Positions 48,928 through 62,329 of a stretch of DNA of 64,000 nt are shown here, piece after piece. A program made the translations under genes and the position numbers. Below the pieces are notes generated by a model that was given only the letters and a program-made list of their open reading frames with translations, ran no database searches and was not told the origin of the DNA. Source of the DNA: Temnothorax longispinosus (lineage: Eukaryota > Arthropoda > Insecta > Hymenoptera > Formicidae); assembly GCF_030848805.1 (NCBI RefSeq), contig NC_092366.1, positions 7,121,224-7,185,223 on the forward strand. Reading direction: 5' to 3'. How positions within the stretch are numbered: position 1 is the first letter of the stretch; every line of letters begins with the position of its first letter.

Positions 48928-50540
48928 TCATGTTTGTCTCGCATCGTTAATGGTAGCTGGTACTCTCACCTCAATGCCGTCTAGTTTTTCAGTCATTATT
49001 ATCTGGCATCCCAGTCTTGAGCTATAATTAGATATACGTATATTTAAAATAGTACGAATAAAAAACTATACACCCGAAACATGATAAATAATAAATAAAA
49101 GAAATTTACTGTAATCTTTAAAACATGTTAAGCAAAAATATAATGAAATTGATGGATTAGAAAAGGAGACGATCAATTTGAATAACAAATCAAACGATGT
49201 TTGACTATAATGGACCTCCTACTTAAAGCAAATTTTATTCGAAATCCCTTAGGGACATAAATATAGAAAGCTAATATATACAATTCATGAATAAATGTAT
49301 AAGATATTACAAAGTGAGATTCGAAGAATGTGTCTCTCGTGCATCGATCTTTTAGCATATAAAACATTTTTCACGTAGCAAAAAAAAAAAGAGTACAATT
49401 TGAATAAAATTTGGAAACATACGTTTCATATCGCTCGTACGCCAACTCCAGCATATCCAGCTCTTCGTCCGAAGGTTCATCAGGAAGACTGTCATACACA
49501 TCCTTAGGAAAAATTAAGTGACACGTGCTGCACGTCAGTGTTCCTTCGCAGGCTCCTGTTCAAGATGGAAAATACAGATGGATCTTGTCAAACTTGTGCG
49601 TAATTATTAAGGACAAAAACATTTTGTAGATATAAAATGTTCATACCGTAACCATCCAAGTCGAGGTCATTGTTCACAACAATATCTAAAATACTGTCTC
49701 CAACTTTCCCCTTTGCCTTTATTCTCTCTCCATTGGCTTTAACAAATGTTATAGTGACCCTGAATAAGAGAGAGAGAGAGAAATACAGTATTTATCTATT
49801 TTTTGTACTTATCATTTGTCTAGATCGCTTCACTAATAAGTCTATTTTTAACTTAAGTATTCACGAGTTAATAATTCTTAGCAAGGTGAATTTTAATTGA
49901 CCGTTCACTAAAGTTGCTCAAGTTAGACATAATCCTATCCAGAAATTTATATATTTGTTCATTTAAACGCACATATCTAAAAGATTTCTCGCGATACCAG
50001 AGATCTTTTTTTTAGCAGACGTTTCACAAGGCGTTTCTTGACATTTTCAAAAGGAGAAAGTTGTTAATAACATTTAACAGCACTAATCTTACTAATTGTT
50101 TTAACGCTACACCCGGTGTCAAGTAGAAGGCGACTAAGAGTGACTTTGATCGAACTCCTCTGATTATCAGCAATTAACATGAACAGAATTGACAATTTTT
50201 TGCTAATTTCACCCAACATATGAGAAGAGATTGAGATGAGGGGGACGATGAATTGTACAATTAGAAATTTCATTGTCAACTAATCAAACTGAATCAAACT
50301 GATCACCGACTGATTAAGTTGACCCAAATTTGATCAAAGTTACCTAAAGCTTCGAGCACTTCTGACCGCGAGAGAACCGATCAGTATCAATGTTTGAATT
50401 TTGTCTACTCACTCCTTGTTCTTGGAGAGCGGTTGCATGTTGGATGTGGCTCTCGCGATCATCACTTGACTAGGCATGACTCTGCGCGCGTAATTTGTTC
50501 CCAGGACGGAAAATGATCGCAGTCCTCGCATTAGTGCCAT
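48928..50540 (-). CDS. Mitochondrial [2Fe-2S] ferredoxin, adrenodoxin type
   Basis: Electron carrier between ferredoxin reductase and mitochondrial P450s or the Fe-S assembly machinery. Minus-strand exons: 50413-50540, 49647-49759, 49423-49555, 48928-49021. They sum to 468 nt (155 residues) and close in frame. The N-terminus (MALMRGLRSFSVLGTNYARR) is basic and Ser-rich without acids, as expected of a mitochondrial presequence. The start is fixed by an in-frame stop two codons upstream. The domain reads VTITFVKANGERIKAKGKVG, then GACEGTLTCSTCHLIF, giving three cluster cysteines as C-x5-C-x2-C. The fourth is in SRLGCQIIM. The tail VRVPATINDARQT resembles adrenodoxin (FDX1) more than FDX2, but the paralog call is unsure. 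The usual GLTD before the fourth cysteine is replaced by ERYET. Confidence 0.93.
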
Positions 50541-52251
50541 TGTTCAATGTCGAGCATCAAATCGCTCGCGCGGATGTCAAAAACGAGCGTGTTACTATTC
50601 CGGTTATTCGGGGGACGGCGTCGAGCAGCGCTGACGAGAACGTGACCGGACCGCGAAATCGCACAATCGTCCGTGTTTGGTGAAACCCGGGGATAAAGTG
50701 ATGAATTTGCGAATTGCGGGACACGTTGCAGGATTGTAGCGCGGGTTTATCTCTCTCGGTCGTCGGTCCTCGCTCCGCTCGCACGCCGTCCCGGTCCTGG
50801 CGAGCGTGACAATTCGACGTGAATCGTATTGTGAGCGTTGTGACTTGTGACGCCAAGCGCACGACAACTCGTCGTCCTCGTCGATCCTCCCGGTCCCCGG
50901 ATCCGCCTCCGGCAGTTTCCCCGCATCGCGAACAATCACGAATTGGAGTATTGGGTTGGGGACGCAGGGGAAGGAGTAAGGACAAATGTCTCCGAACAGT
51001 GACTTCTATGCGCATGCGTGATCTACGTCACTTGAATGCTGAACCATGCTGAACTGAACACGTGTCACGTAATCGGTTTCACAATTCACAACTCGTGACA
51101 TGGAATGCTACGCAAGCATTTCTAATTTCTATTTTTCTCTCCATCCATCTCTCGGGGCCTGCGATAATAATTATCAATTCCATTACGACTTATATTTTAA
51201 TAATATGAATAAATGATATACAAGATGGTCATACAAAAGTCTCTGTTACAGACTCTTGACGATTTTTCAGGAACCATTAGATAAAAATGCATATGATTCA
51301 GGGAAGATATTATCTCACTGTAATAGATAAATATCTAAAAACAAACAATCGTGGCATTGCGTCAAACGCCACCAATCTCATCACTAATCATAGTCACAAA
51401 CACAATAAATTGCCCCGACAAAAATACATGATAAACAGAAGATTTTATGACAGTCTCTGACTTTCCATTCATTCGCAAAATAAAGTAGAACTATAGTTAG
51501 TTGTATTAACTGCAGACAAAAAGAAATAAGAGACTTGATTGCATTTGGTAGACGAAAAATTGATATTTACGATAGCATTACATACCTACTCTAAAAATTC
51601 TTGAGCAAAATATTTATTAAAATAATTGATAATAAACGGTCGCGAAATTACGAAGTGATTTAGGGATTGGTCGAAAGAATTATATAATTGATCCTAGAGA
51701 GTGCGGAATTTATTACGATCAATAAAACCTATAGTTAAATTGTGCTTACATGAGATCTACACGAGATTGATCAGGCGCACACGCTTTTCTCCACGCTAAC
51801 AACTGAAAATTGAAATTTGCATATTTAATTACTTCATGTATATGTATAATTACGTTTGGACAATGTCACTGATACCTCGGCAACGCATATGATTATATCA
51901 ATGATACAATACTTGTATGTTAAAATTACATAAATTGAAAATTGTGAGACTTAAATACATTGTAATTAACACATATTTTCAAACGAAGAAGAAAATATAA
52001 TACGGAAGAAACACGTAATAATAAACAAATATTTTGCACGTGCGGTATATTACGCGCAAAAATTATTTTTGTTTAATTAAATAAAAGATAATTCGATAAA
52101 TGTATATTCGCATGATCCATGATAAAAATAATTATTAGAACGAGATTTAGAAGAACATAATCTCAAAAATAATCTGAAAATGGGTCAAATAAATTGAAGA
52201 TGTACAGCAAAAGATGATTCTCGACGATACAACACATTCGTCTGTTCGAGC
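50541..52251. other. Ferredoxin promoter and 3' region of the Pep-like gene
   Basis: Positions 50541-51060 are CpG-rich and lie directly upstream of the minus-strand ferredoxin ATG, as expected for its promoter. The frame 50557-51015 has no domain. Positions 51100-52251 are AT-rich and would hold the 3' UTR of the Pep-like gene. I see no other feature. Confidence 0.5.
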
Positions 52252-55200
52252 TTAATTTTTAACATCTTTAATTTTATTATTACCGCTCTTATCTTCGAGG
52301 ATTTCACTCTTCTCGTTTTCTTTTTCTTTTCCGGGCTGCTTCTTGTCTGAATTGCGAAAACGATCGTAACGCGAATCCTCATCGTCGCTCGATTTCGATG
52401 CTCCTGCCTCGCTTTCTCTTAAAATGTCACCTAAATCCTTGTCAACATCGTCCCAAATAATTTTATCGCTACCGTGCGCACGGTAGTCATCGTCGTCTTC
52501 ATCCCCCTGATTATTCTTACTGTCTTTCGCGTTCTTTTCAGAATCTAAGTTACTAGATTTTTCTTCTTCAATTGTTATGTATTCTGGGCCGGAAACGCCA
52601 TTATTATCAGCTGCAGTAGACACTGGTGTAGCAGATACTTGTGGATCGGACGTGACGGGAGAAGTCTTCGCAGTGTCCGATGTACTATTAGTCACGGTGG
52701 AATTGGTAGAATTCACATTCGTTGCAGATGACGATTGAAGATGTATCCTTTCCGCTTGACGTCTAAGTGCCTTGTCGTCATTGTCTCGCACATACCTGCA
52801 ATATGTATAATACGATTGTAATAGTCTACCTATCGATTCGTTTATTCTTTAACATCGTTGTGATATACCGTTTAAGATGACTGCGAGTAGAACAATGTAA
52901 AGCGACTGCCCGCTCTATGTTTTCGCTGCGTGGCAGATATACTTTGCATAACTCGCAATATTGTACTTCGACACGTTTTATGTATTCCGCACCGACTTTT
53001 ATCATTTGTTTGCCTTTCGATTTTTTCTCAGTTTCGCTCGAACTCTCACCCTCGGCCTTTTCTTTTTTCTTGTCGTTGGACTCTTCGTCTTCTTTAAAAA
53101 CAATGATGGTGTGACATAAGGGATTTAGAGATAAATCCATGTGATAATTAAATTTGACCACGAGAAAGATCTTTGACAAATTAGAAATAATTTGTACATG
53201 CTTGTTACGTACCGTCTACATCACCTACAGAATCCAAAGTCATGAAATTATCAAGATTAACTTCTTTATCATCTTCTTCTGGCGCACTCGAATCCGCCTC
53301 TGCTTCGCCACTTCCATTTGCATTCATTCTTTCTCTCAGTATACTCTTTCTCTGATGAAAGGAAAGGAAAATAATCGATTTACATTTAGTCATATCGTGC
53401 CAAGGAAAATTAACAACTGATTGATACACAAGAGTTCAAAATATAAGAGTTACCTTGATGTGCTCTAGCGAACACATATGTGTCTCAAAGAACATTGGTG
53501 AACGGAATTGGATACGACAAACACGACAGAATGGTGTGAGGAATCGTTTCATTTGACGATGAGATTCGGACAGCTGATGAGCAGCTTTCAAGGATCGGTA
53601 ATTTAATTTGCAAATGGCACAAAACATAGTACGAGAGGGTAACGTGCCACGTGTCGCATCGCGGGCCTCAATACGCCTTTGCTCTTGCCGTTGAACAACT
53701 CGCATACGCGTAAGTGTCACCTTATGTCGAGCAGCGATACGTTTCATCGCCGCGCTATGACGGCCAGAGAACAGATGGAGTGAATATTCTCTGAACGTGA
53801 CGCTGTGATGAGCGCAATGCGGGCATTTCAATTTTATGAATTTTCTACCGTCCCGTCTACTCGGCAATTCTTCGGAATCTGCAGTTCTATCACGTTCCGC
53901 TTTTTCATTCTCATCATGTTCCTCATCATCACCATCGTCATCTTCATCCTCCTAGAAACCCAATAAAATAGATTAGAACAAATCAAGAAAACACTAATAA
54001 TGATAATAATAGTAACAGTAATTTAAATAGTAATAAATATATAGCTAAGAGAGACAACTCACTTCTCGCTTCTGATCATCATCTTCCTCTTTAATATCAT
54101 CATCTTTTTCTTCCTCATCTTCGGTATGTTGCCTTTCTCTATCTTGTTTTTCCTTCTTACGTTTGTCCTCTTTTTTCTTTTTCTCCTCTTCCTCTTCCAA
54201 GTCTTCCTCTTCATCACGTTCGTGCGGCTGTATAACATTAATGGATATTACAATAAATATTACAAAACATGCAACAGGATATTACGGTAAATATGCAGAA
54301 TTTGGGCCTCCTCACCGATTTCGTTGAACTTGGGCTTAATGGGCGCGTTTTTGCGTGAAACGAAAGAATCTGGCAGAAAAAAGTGTCGCTGAAATCAGTG
54401 AGGAGGCCCAAATTCTGCATATTTACCGATATTACGTATTATTAAAAAAAAAATGCTGTTAAATAATGCATTACAAATTTTAATGCAATAAATGCATTTA
54501 AAAAAATTCTCGGCGAATCTATCGTTAGGAAGAACCTGGTGCTAGAGATCCGATCGTGTGGTTTTAAGCACCAGCGATTAAAAACAAATAATAAAACAAT
54601 CCTCCGCATTTGTGACCATCGATCTTTATATCATATACATTCATATCTAATGACCGAGTTACATAAATATACTTAAATTCACGATTACGAGCGATATACG
54701 TTTGACAAGCTTGTTTACAACGTCACTGTTGATTTACCTTTTCTTCGTCGTCCCAATTACTCTTATTATCATCTTCCTCGTCATCGTCATCGGAAAATTC
54801 TGCATTAATGGCTTTGGCCATCTCTCTATCCTTGTCCTTCACGCTGGTCCCGGATCCCGAGTCCTTTTTACTTCCGGGTAGCCTAGTAGTACCGCTACTA
54901 ATGACACAGCAATTTTGTTTTGACTTATATTATTTTCCAGCATTCTGTTTTTTTTTTTTTTCGTGCTTCTTTGTCTTTCGTTGTATCATCGAGCAAAACT
55001 TGCTTATAGATGATACGTAGAAAATATCGCGATAGGATCGGTTTTAATATCTCGGCTTTATGGCCCAAAATGTGAAATGCGTTTCGTAGTGTACGCTAAA
55101 AGTGTCTATTATTCATTTTTCTTTTATTTTTTTTTTCATCGCGTTCTGACTTCTTCGCTCACTCTCGGTCGTGCCAAAAAATATATGAATAGTATAGTCG

Positions 55201-58200
55201 TACCGCTATGAACTTTAAAGAGAATTATATCTCATGACGAGTAAAATACAATTATTTTAGCTCTCGTATCGAAAGTTATTACATTGCGTTTTGATGATAC
55301 ACACATACACACGTACATTGCGTTTATACGTATCATCACTGATTTCTTCTTTATTAGAACAAAGCTGCAAAAAGCTCTCTTTCTCTCTCTCGGCAGTGAA
55401 ACATTTGTTTCAAGACTGTTTGCATCTTGACTTTTTATCAATCGATTTACTTACTAGGCACTTATTCACGCATGTGTATTTTGTTCGTTCGCTTTCATCT
55501 AAATCATTGTCTTGCGACACTCAGGTCATCGACCGAGAGTCGGTTTGCGTGAACCGACTTCAAAGAAGGATATTCAAGCACAGGCAACGAAGATAGTATT
55601 TGCGTACGATTTTTTTTTTGGGTAAGTGACTTAATAAATTACCTCCTGCGTAGTTTGGTAGTAGTCATGCGCACACGCTGGATGTAGTCTCGCGAGCGTG
55701 AGCCTAGCAGCTTTCGACGATAGTCAAGCGAGTGCAGAGTACGCTTGCGAGCCATGAGGACGTCCGATCGAGAGCTCACACGATGAAATGCACCACCTCT
55801 ACCACCGGTGCCGCGGGTCGAAATGCGACCTCTGTAATTTGAGCTCTGATGCGATATTCTTCCTCGACTCGAGGTGTATCTCTGAGTCGGAGGCGGTGCC
55901 ATTTCGCTAATCCGAGGAGGTGGCGGAGGCACATAGCTCCGTGAGGCGGAATGACGATCCTCGGAACGGTGGTACGATGACGCGCGTTCGCTCGGTCTCT
56001 TGTCCTCGTATACAGTGGATGACGATCCCTTATTATCGTCATAGGGCGCCGATGCAGATGAACCGTACGACGAATACCTCTGTGAACCGCTACCTCCACC
56101 CTGCCAAATCAAATTTAATTGTGCTCCTTCCATGCATTCCTCTCTTTCGTTTCATTTCCTGTCCTTTCTCCCTTATATTTTATTCTACGCACATATTGTA
56201 TATTTATATATAAGTATACACGTATGTGTGCTTATGCATACCATATCGTTTCTCTCCCCTTTTTATTCCCTTTCCTACCGTTTATCTCTCGTAGATCTTT
56301 CTACACACACACGTATCTACGTTTAACTCTTAATTGCTACTGTCCAACTGGGCTAATCGAGTGCCTAACCGACTGACATCGATTGATGGATTGATCGAGT
56401 GATCGACTGACTAAATGGCTAACTGACTAACTCAATCGACCGAATAAAAAATTGATTGATCACGTAACAGCGTAACTGTCGGTATAGTAATTAACTGATA
56501 TATTTCTATTTTCAGTTTTTAAATCCATTTGCATTTCATCATTCGGTTATCACGTGCATGCAGTGCTAATTGGTTATCGTTTAAAATGGTTCAGTCATGT
56601 CATGACCGTCGCAGTCATATAGGATTAATAATTGCCGTTACTCTATGCTCGTCGTATCACCTAGATATGTAATTTGACTTTCCCTAAACAATCAAGAATC
56701 CCTAAATGCCTTTTATACTTTTGCCTCATCACGTGACTTCGCGTATAATCGTGCGAAAAATATACTTGCTAAATCTCATTCACATTTGCAATCTTGGGAG
56801 TAGTAGCAGCGCTCGCTTCCCTCGAGCTAACGTCTATCTCGCCACTTAACGATGCGTGTACAATACGTATAATGCTCTCGGTAGACCTTTCCAACTTAGT
56901 CGAATTATCTGTTATTAGGTGCGACACGTCAAATCTTTCATATACACGAAGATGATAACCGAACGAAAGTAACAAAGCTGTCGCTATGTACGTAATCATT
57001 TGTAAATATTGGTGCATGGTTGCGTTTGGTAATAAGATAGTTTGAACAATATCACGTATAGGTATGTACATCCATAAATCCATCTCTCGCTCGTCTCCCC
57101 TACACGTATCATGCATGTCAAGTATTTTCCATCATTCTGTAGGGATATGCATACATTAGACATTAATTCTTTCCCAATTCCCTTTTTGTCATGTTTAACG
57201 TAAGGTCGATAAAGGACGAACGTCCTAATACGATTGGAAAGGTCTACGAACGTATAAATATTATTCAAAATTTATCTCTCTTGTAATTTAGCATTTGACA
57301 TAATTTAAATAATTAATTACACGATGTGTTTATGGATGATATTTCATGAAAATCCCATGCCTGAGGACGTTGTATGTTATTTCTCTACAATTTCTCTATA
57401 CTCTCTATTCTCGTTATCGCATAATGAATCGGCGCTTATTGCTCTCTAACAGGGAACAACATGATGCAACTCGCACGTACGTCTATTCGTTCGATTTTCC
57501 ATCGACTTTTCAAATAGCTCTCAAACTTTAATAGGATATATGCGGACAGCGGGCATATCATAAATATCATTAATACCATCGAGGTATATCTCATCTTTTA
57601 AGGATTCATCTTTTAATAATTTGACGTTTTTGTAGCGTTCCACCGCAGTAGCGTCCCAACGCAAAAAGAACGAGCGTTCGAGAAGCCGTTGGTTCGCGTT
57701 GCTTGAAAGGAAAGTATGATAACTTATGAATGCTTCATCTAAAGTATACCAATCTTTCTTATATACGAGTGTCCTGAAATCATTTGATATTCCTTTGTGT
57801 AATTCATTCTTTAATACGTTACATTTTAATCGACAAGTGACAAACTTTCAGGACCATCGTTCTCAATTACATTACATAAGCTAAAAACATTTTGAATCTT
57901 CTGTTAAAAGAAAACTTTTATTATGAAAAATTTAACTATAGGGAAATATCATGACCAATTTCAGAGCATTGCATATTGATGCCGTTGATGCTACACTTTT
58001 CTCTCAAATTACTAGTTATCTTACGAGGTAGAGAAATGTATGAAGGAGATTACAAAGAGAAAGGCAGGAGAGGATACATACCTGATAAGAATCACTTCTT
58101 ATCCTTTTACGGTTCGACTCGCTAGACGATCGATGGTCATCTCTAGCAGAATATGAATCCTACGGAAAAAAAAAATATTTCAGTACTCTGGATAATACCA

Positions 58201-58758
58201 TAAAAAACGCTTTTGAAAGTTTTCTATAATCTCATTCTGTATTCTTACACGAGGTCTTTTATAACTGTTAGAATGTTCGCCACGTCCGCCTCTGCTTGAA
58301 TATCTTTCCGACCCTGTAAAGATAAATCGACGATATTACATCACATACATTTATTTACTCCATTTTGAAGATATCTACATGGATTTGTACATATATTAAA
58401 TTTCATAATCTCCAACCTAGGCTGTGCTCCATTCGGTGCGTCAAAGTAGATTTTTGTCTAAATTGACCACGTGGACAAAGAGTTTGTTAACGCCGAGTGG
58501 AGCACAGCCCTAATTCAGTATAAGTTTCTAAGAGTGCGCGCGCGCACACTTTCTCTGTATATTACCTAAATTATATTTAGATCTAGAATCATAGCTCGTC
58601 GTTGAATATTTAAATCTGCCACCTCTGGAAGATGAGTATCCTCCTCTGGATATATTTCCTCCTGCCGAACCACCATTCCACTCGTTTCCTCCGCCACCAC
58701 CTCGACCCCTATAAGAACCCCCTCCGCGAGAACCAAATCCACGACCACGAGAACTCAT
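52252..58758 (-). CDS. Pep: Pep-like nuclear RNA-associated four-zinc-finger protein
   Basis: Minus-strand coding exons: 58566-58758, 58249-58313, 58082-58159, 55643-56100, 54738-54894, 54063-54227, 53454-53951, 53213-53351, 52869-53091, 52252-52795. They sum to 2520 nt (839 residues) with all phases compatible. The first exon is an RGG/Gly-rich region (MSSRGRGFGSRGGGSYRGRG). Basic RS/RG-rich sequence follows, then long Asp/Glu-Lys tracts. Four C2H2-type fingers come next: CPHCAHHSVTFREYSLHLFS(GRH), CAICKLNYRSLKAAHQLSES(H), CRVCRIQFRSPMFFETHMCS(LEH) and CELCKVYLPRSENIERAVAL(HCSTRSH). The C-terminus is acidic. This order matches Drosophila Protein on ecdysone puffs, a nuclear hnRNP-complex component at active puffs. 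Ortholog identity is from recalled architecture. An intron carries hairpin DNA and another carries unexplained open frames. Confidence 0.82.
54286..54427. mobile_element. 142-bp hairpin element in a Pep-like intron
   Basis: A perfect 30-bp inverted repeat (ggtaaatatgcagaatttgg... at 54286-54315, reverse complement at 54398-54427) flanks an 82-base spacer. It lies in the intron between exons 54738-54894 and 54063-54227. The perfect arms suggest a recent small DNA element. Confidence 0.75.
56769..57116 (-). other. Unassigned 115-codon frame inside a Pep-like intron
   Basis: Starts MHDTCRGDEREMDLWMYIPI, has a possible membrane span (MITYIATALLLSFGYHL) and ends KIANVNEI. It lies on the same strand as the Pep-like gene in its 2-kb intron (56101-58081). 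Composition is not low-complexity. I recognise no family. It may be a nested gene, an alternative exon, or chance. Confidence 0.3.
57521..57773 (-). other. Unassigned 84-codon open exon-like frame inside a Pep-like intron
   Basis: An acceptor (aaatgatttcag) at 57774-57775 opens a frame beginning TLVYKKDWYTLDEAFISYHT. It continues through NQRLLERSFFLRWDATAVER and ends MPAVRIYPIKV with TGA. Amino-acid usage looks like a globular protein. No upstream exon could be joined with certainty; a candidate acceptor lies near 57900. Family not recognised. Confidence 0.35.
58418..58512. mobile_element. 95-bp hairpin element in the first coding intron of the Pep-like gene
   Basis: The end taggctgtgctccattcggt pairs with cgccgagtggagcacagccc with a few mismatches. 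It is of the same size class as the 46211-46309 hairpin, but the sequence is different apart from the ggctg start. Confidence 0.6.
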
Positions 58759-59970
58759 GGTGGAACTAAAAAAGAAATCGAGAAAGATATTTCCTGTTAC
58801 GCTTACAATCTATGATTCTATTTATTCTTGTTCTCCATGTTTTGTTCTTTGACATGCTCTATTGTCTTATATGTAAAGAAAAAAATTAAGACTTTCTTCT
58901 TGCTGTAACCAAACAAAGTACTGACATGCAAGTGTGTATTAAAAAAAAAAAATAAATAAATAAAGAGTAAAAATACGTGGCAACAGAAATAGTGAAGTCG
59001 CTCGAAATGCAAAATGCGCTCAAATAAAGTGCCACTAAAGTAAAGCACATATCAATCTTGCCGAACAAACGCAAACCCGCGGCATGACTAAACGTACGTT
59101 ACCTGTATTTGTTGTAACCATAGCTCATGGTTGCAACCTTATCGATGAACGAGACAGAGAGAGAAAGAGAAAGTATCCTGTAGTGGATAGTCTATGAACA
59201 AAATAAATATTTTTGTACAACGTATGTGCCATAAGTTACAATCGTGGAAAATATACGTCGATAGCCTCTCCGCGATTACGAAGTCGCGGTTCAGGTTCTG
59301 GTTCAGGTTCAGGTTGAGGTTGAGGTTAGCGACTCTGGTTGAAATCACAAATGACGCAATTCCGCGTAAAATTTGCAAACGACCTCGACCTTCCACGAAA
59401 AGAGAATTTTGGAATTGAAAAAGACAACGCGATTACAACGGCGTCGATCGATCGCATTGGACGAAATCCTGATATGCGCCACAACGCCGACCAACGCCAA
59501 CAACGCGTCGCATATCGGCGAGGGACCTCGTTGTATGTACCTCGTGCCCCCCTTACGCGAAATATCCCGGGCCGCGGAAACCAGATTCGCCCCGAGGGTG
59601 AGAGCTACGGGTCGATAAAAGGGTCAATAATTTCGCGTTTACGCGACCGAGGGAAACAATGGCCGCGTTTCGGTATCGCTATCTCGACGTAGCGCAACGC
59701 AGAAAACTCACCTGGTTGAACCGCGTCAGCGGCAGCCGCAACCTCCGCCTCCGCCTCCTCGTTGGGACGAGAACGCGACCACGACCGATCTCTCGACTCT
59801 CGACGCCCAGATATACGCGTTACGTGCTCGACTTGCTCGATTTGCTCGACGCCTAAGATACTTTGGCCGACAAACTAGCGCGAAACCGCCGAAACCGGAG
59901 CTGACTGGAGCTGACCGGAGTAAATGGGAGCAAACGAGACGCAGACGTCCTGCCGTCCTCACGTTCACCG
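58759..59970 (-). promoter_or_regulatory. 5' leader intron, non-coding first exon and promoter of the Pep-like gene
   Basis: On the minus strand a donor (ttcaaccag|gtgagt) ends a probable non-coding exon at 59712. An acceptor (tttcttttttag) lies seven bases before the start codon, at 58766-58767. The implied leader intron is about 0.95 kb. Sequence from 59712 to about 59970 is CpG-rich, as expected at a promoter. The transcription start is not visible. Confidence 0.5.
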
Positions 59971-61851
59971 AGGAACCATGAACGCATGAACGACTAAAAT
60001 GTCGGCACGCACATTTTCGGTTAGAAAAAACAATGGCGTCCGAGCCAGAAATGTAACGGAAAACTTGGCGTCATGTTCGACGTCCAATAGCAGAACGTAT
60101 TTTTTAGGGACTTTGACCGACGGACCGACGACATTTTGTTCCTGGAAAACGAATCTTTCTATTGGATGCCGGAAGTTGTATGTACGCACGTGACGTCAGA
60201 ATAGTACGAATTTTGTATTATGGACGATTCATAATTTGATTTGACAAATGGCCGCGTTCAGCAGATATGTACAACTCTGTTGAGTTCGTTTTATCAACAC
60301 TCTGCGTTGATTGGTTGGTTCTAAAAGTAAGAGCCAATCACGTTTGACTGCTACTCAGCGGCTTGATCTGCTGAGTAGCAAACGCGCCCAATGAGATTTC
60401 GTCTGAAATAATATTGATATTCTATTCAGCCAACGAAATGACCATATTCATTGTTTTTGAACTAATATTTTTCCTACATGTTAAGTAACAAAAAATTAAT
60501 AATTCTGTCCATGTTAATAAAATAATATAAGTATTGATTATATAATCATGTTATTAAATTATAATTATTGATAATTTACCATCATTGTGATTGGTCTTGG
60601 AATTATAACTATTGGTCGTAATTATTAATTACAATAATTAATGTTTTGTAACTACTATTGTTGTTATTTTCATTGAAATACGACAAAAAGAAAAAAATTA
60701 GGATAGAAAAGAGAATAAAATGCATATTCTTAATTACGATTTTAGATAATACTATATTATACATCGAACAAACCGGGTATGCATTGTCATGTGATTACAT
60801 CGTCACGTTACGTTGACGCTGGTAACAATAATTAATCGCTGTAATTATTTCTCCGCGCATTCTTGTTGCTGACAAGAATCTATGAAAAGACAAATCTGGA
60901 AATTGATTGAAAGTATATGTTTGATCGTGTAACTGGGGCTTAATCGAGTTAATTTTTTCAAGGGTAATTTAATGGTAATTATAACGATATAACATACAAA
61001 ACATTTAAATCTAATGTACTGCTCCTTCGTAATTCTATTTACACGCAAAATCCTTCCAAGCTTGTCACATCCTTGTTGGAAAAATCCTAGTATAATGAGA
61101 ACGAATTATCTACGATATATATTATTATATATCTACAAGAAAGGGAGAAGCAAAGAAAGGAAAGAAAAGAAAGACCGGAACAAACATCCACATGTCGTAC
61201 GAAAGTGAATATGATTAGTTAAAGACAAGTATAATAAGCGTGCAAGCCTTAGCTGCAATTATTCATTCTCGCTTTTTTACAATCGAAGCTCGTTACTTTT
61301 AATCCGTTAGAACAAACAAACTCCCTATTCTTTCCCGCTATTCTTCTCATCCATATTATTGCGTATTCGCAATTTCACTAATTATTTTTGAAAATTTAGC
61401 AGGTTAAGAACAGGGATGTCGAAAGTAGAACTGGCGATTTACTTCGAAGGCTTCGATGTTCGAACTTCGAAGAATCAAAATGATACAATTATTAATTTAA
61501 TATAATAATAATAACAACGCAATAGACACACATTTATAAAATTATATGACAAAATCCAAATAAAATTTCTAATGTTGTAATTATGTCGCTTATGTCGCAA
61601 ATATATTTTTCGAACCTTCGAAGCTGTCGAAGAGTAACAGCCCTAGTCGAATGTGAGGAGGCTCGACTATTAAAAGCGCGTATTATATACATACATACAC
61701 ACGGCATGACAAATGCATTGTTCAAAATTCTACCTGAGTTTAGTATGAACACATGCATGAAAGTAAATACGTAGGACTAAAAGTAAGTAAACAGCTTATA
61801 CTCAACAGCTTATATTCAATCCATATTTTTAAATCAATAAAAACTTAATTT

Positions 61852-61925
61852 TTAATTTTTTGACAACAGCCAGTAATCACATGATAAGTGATTAATTTTT
61901 TGACAACAGCCAGTAATGGCATGAT
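61852..61925. repeat. Two-copy tandem duplication, 40-bp period
   Basis: taattttttgacaacagcca... occurs at 61852-61885 and again at 61892-61925, differing at two adjacent bases near the end. Simple local duplication. Confidence 0.85.
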
Positions 61926-62329
61926 TCTCTTAGGGCAAGACATTTGTAACACCGTATGTATATCGAGCAGATAAAAGATTTTCAGTTCAATTAACCATTA
62001 ATTATCGGCAATAATAATAAGTATAAGATGAATATTTGCGGATAATTGAATAGTTGTTTCAAAATACTTCGCGTTCTCCATACAAATCCATGCACACGCA
62101 CAAAAACACAGACACATACACACATACGTACACACGCCCGCATGCATACACAACCTTTGTAATTGTAATATTGAGCATCCGTTCCTTTCCACTTTTTTGT
62201 CGAAAAAGAAATAGGTTTGTTCTTTGTAGCTAAACTCTTTGTACGTTTCATCGTTTCTCTTTTTCTCTCCATCTAATTATATATATCGCAGGAATCCTAG
62301 ATTGTCAGTAAAATTGCAAGTTGAGATTT

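Noticed and set aside
50557..51015. 152-codon minus-strand frame upstream of ferredoxin
   Set aside because: CpG-rich promoter sequence with no recognisable domain. The ferredoxin start is fixed by an in-frame stop just upstream.
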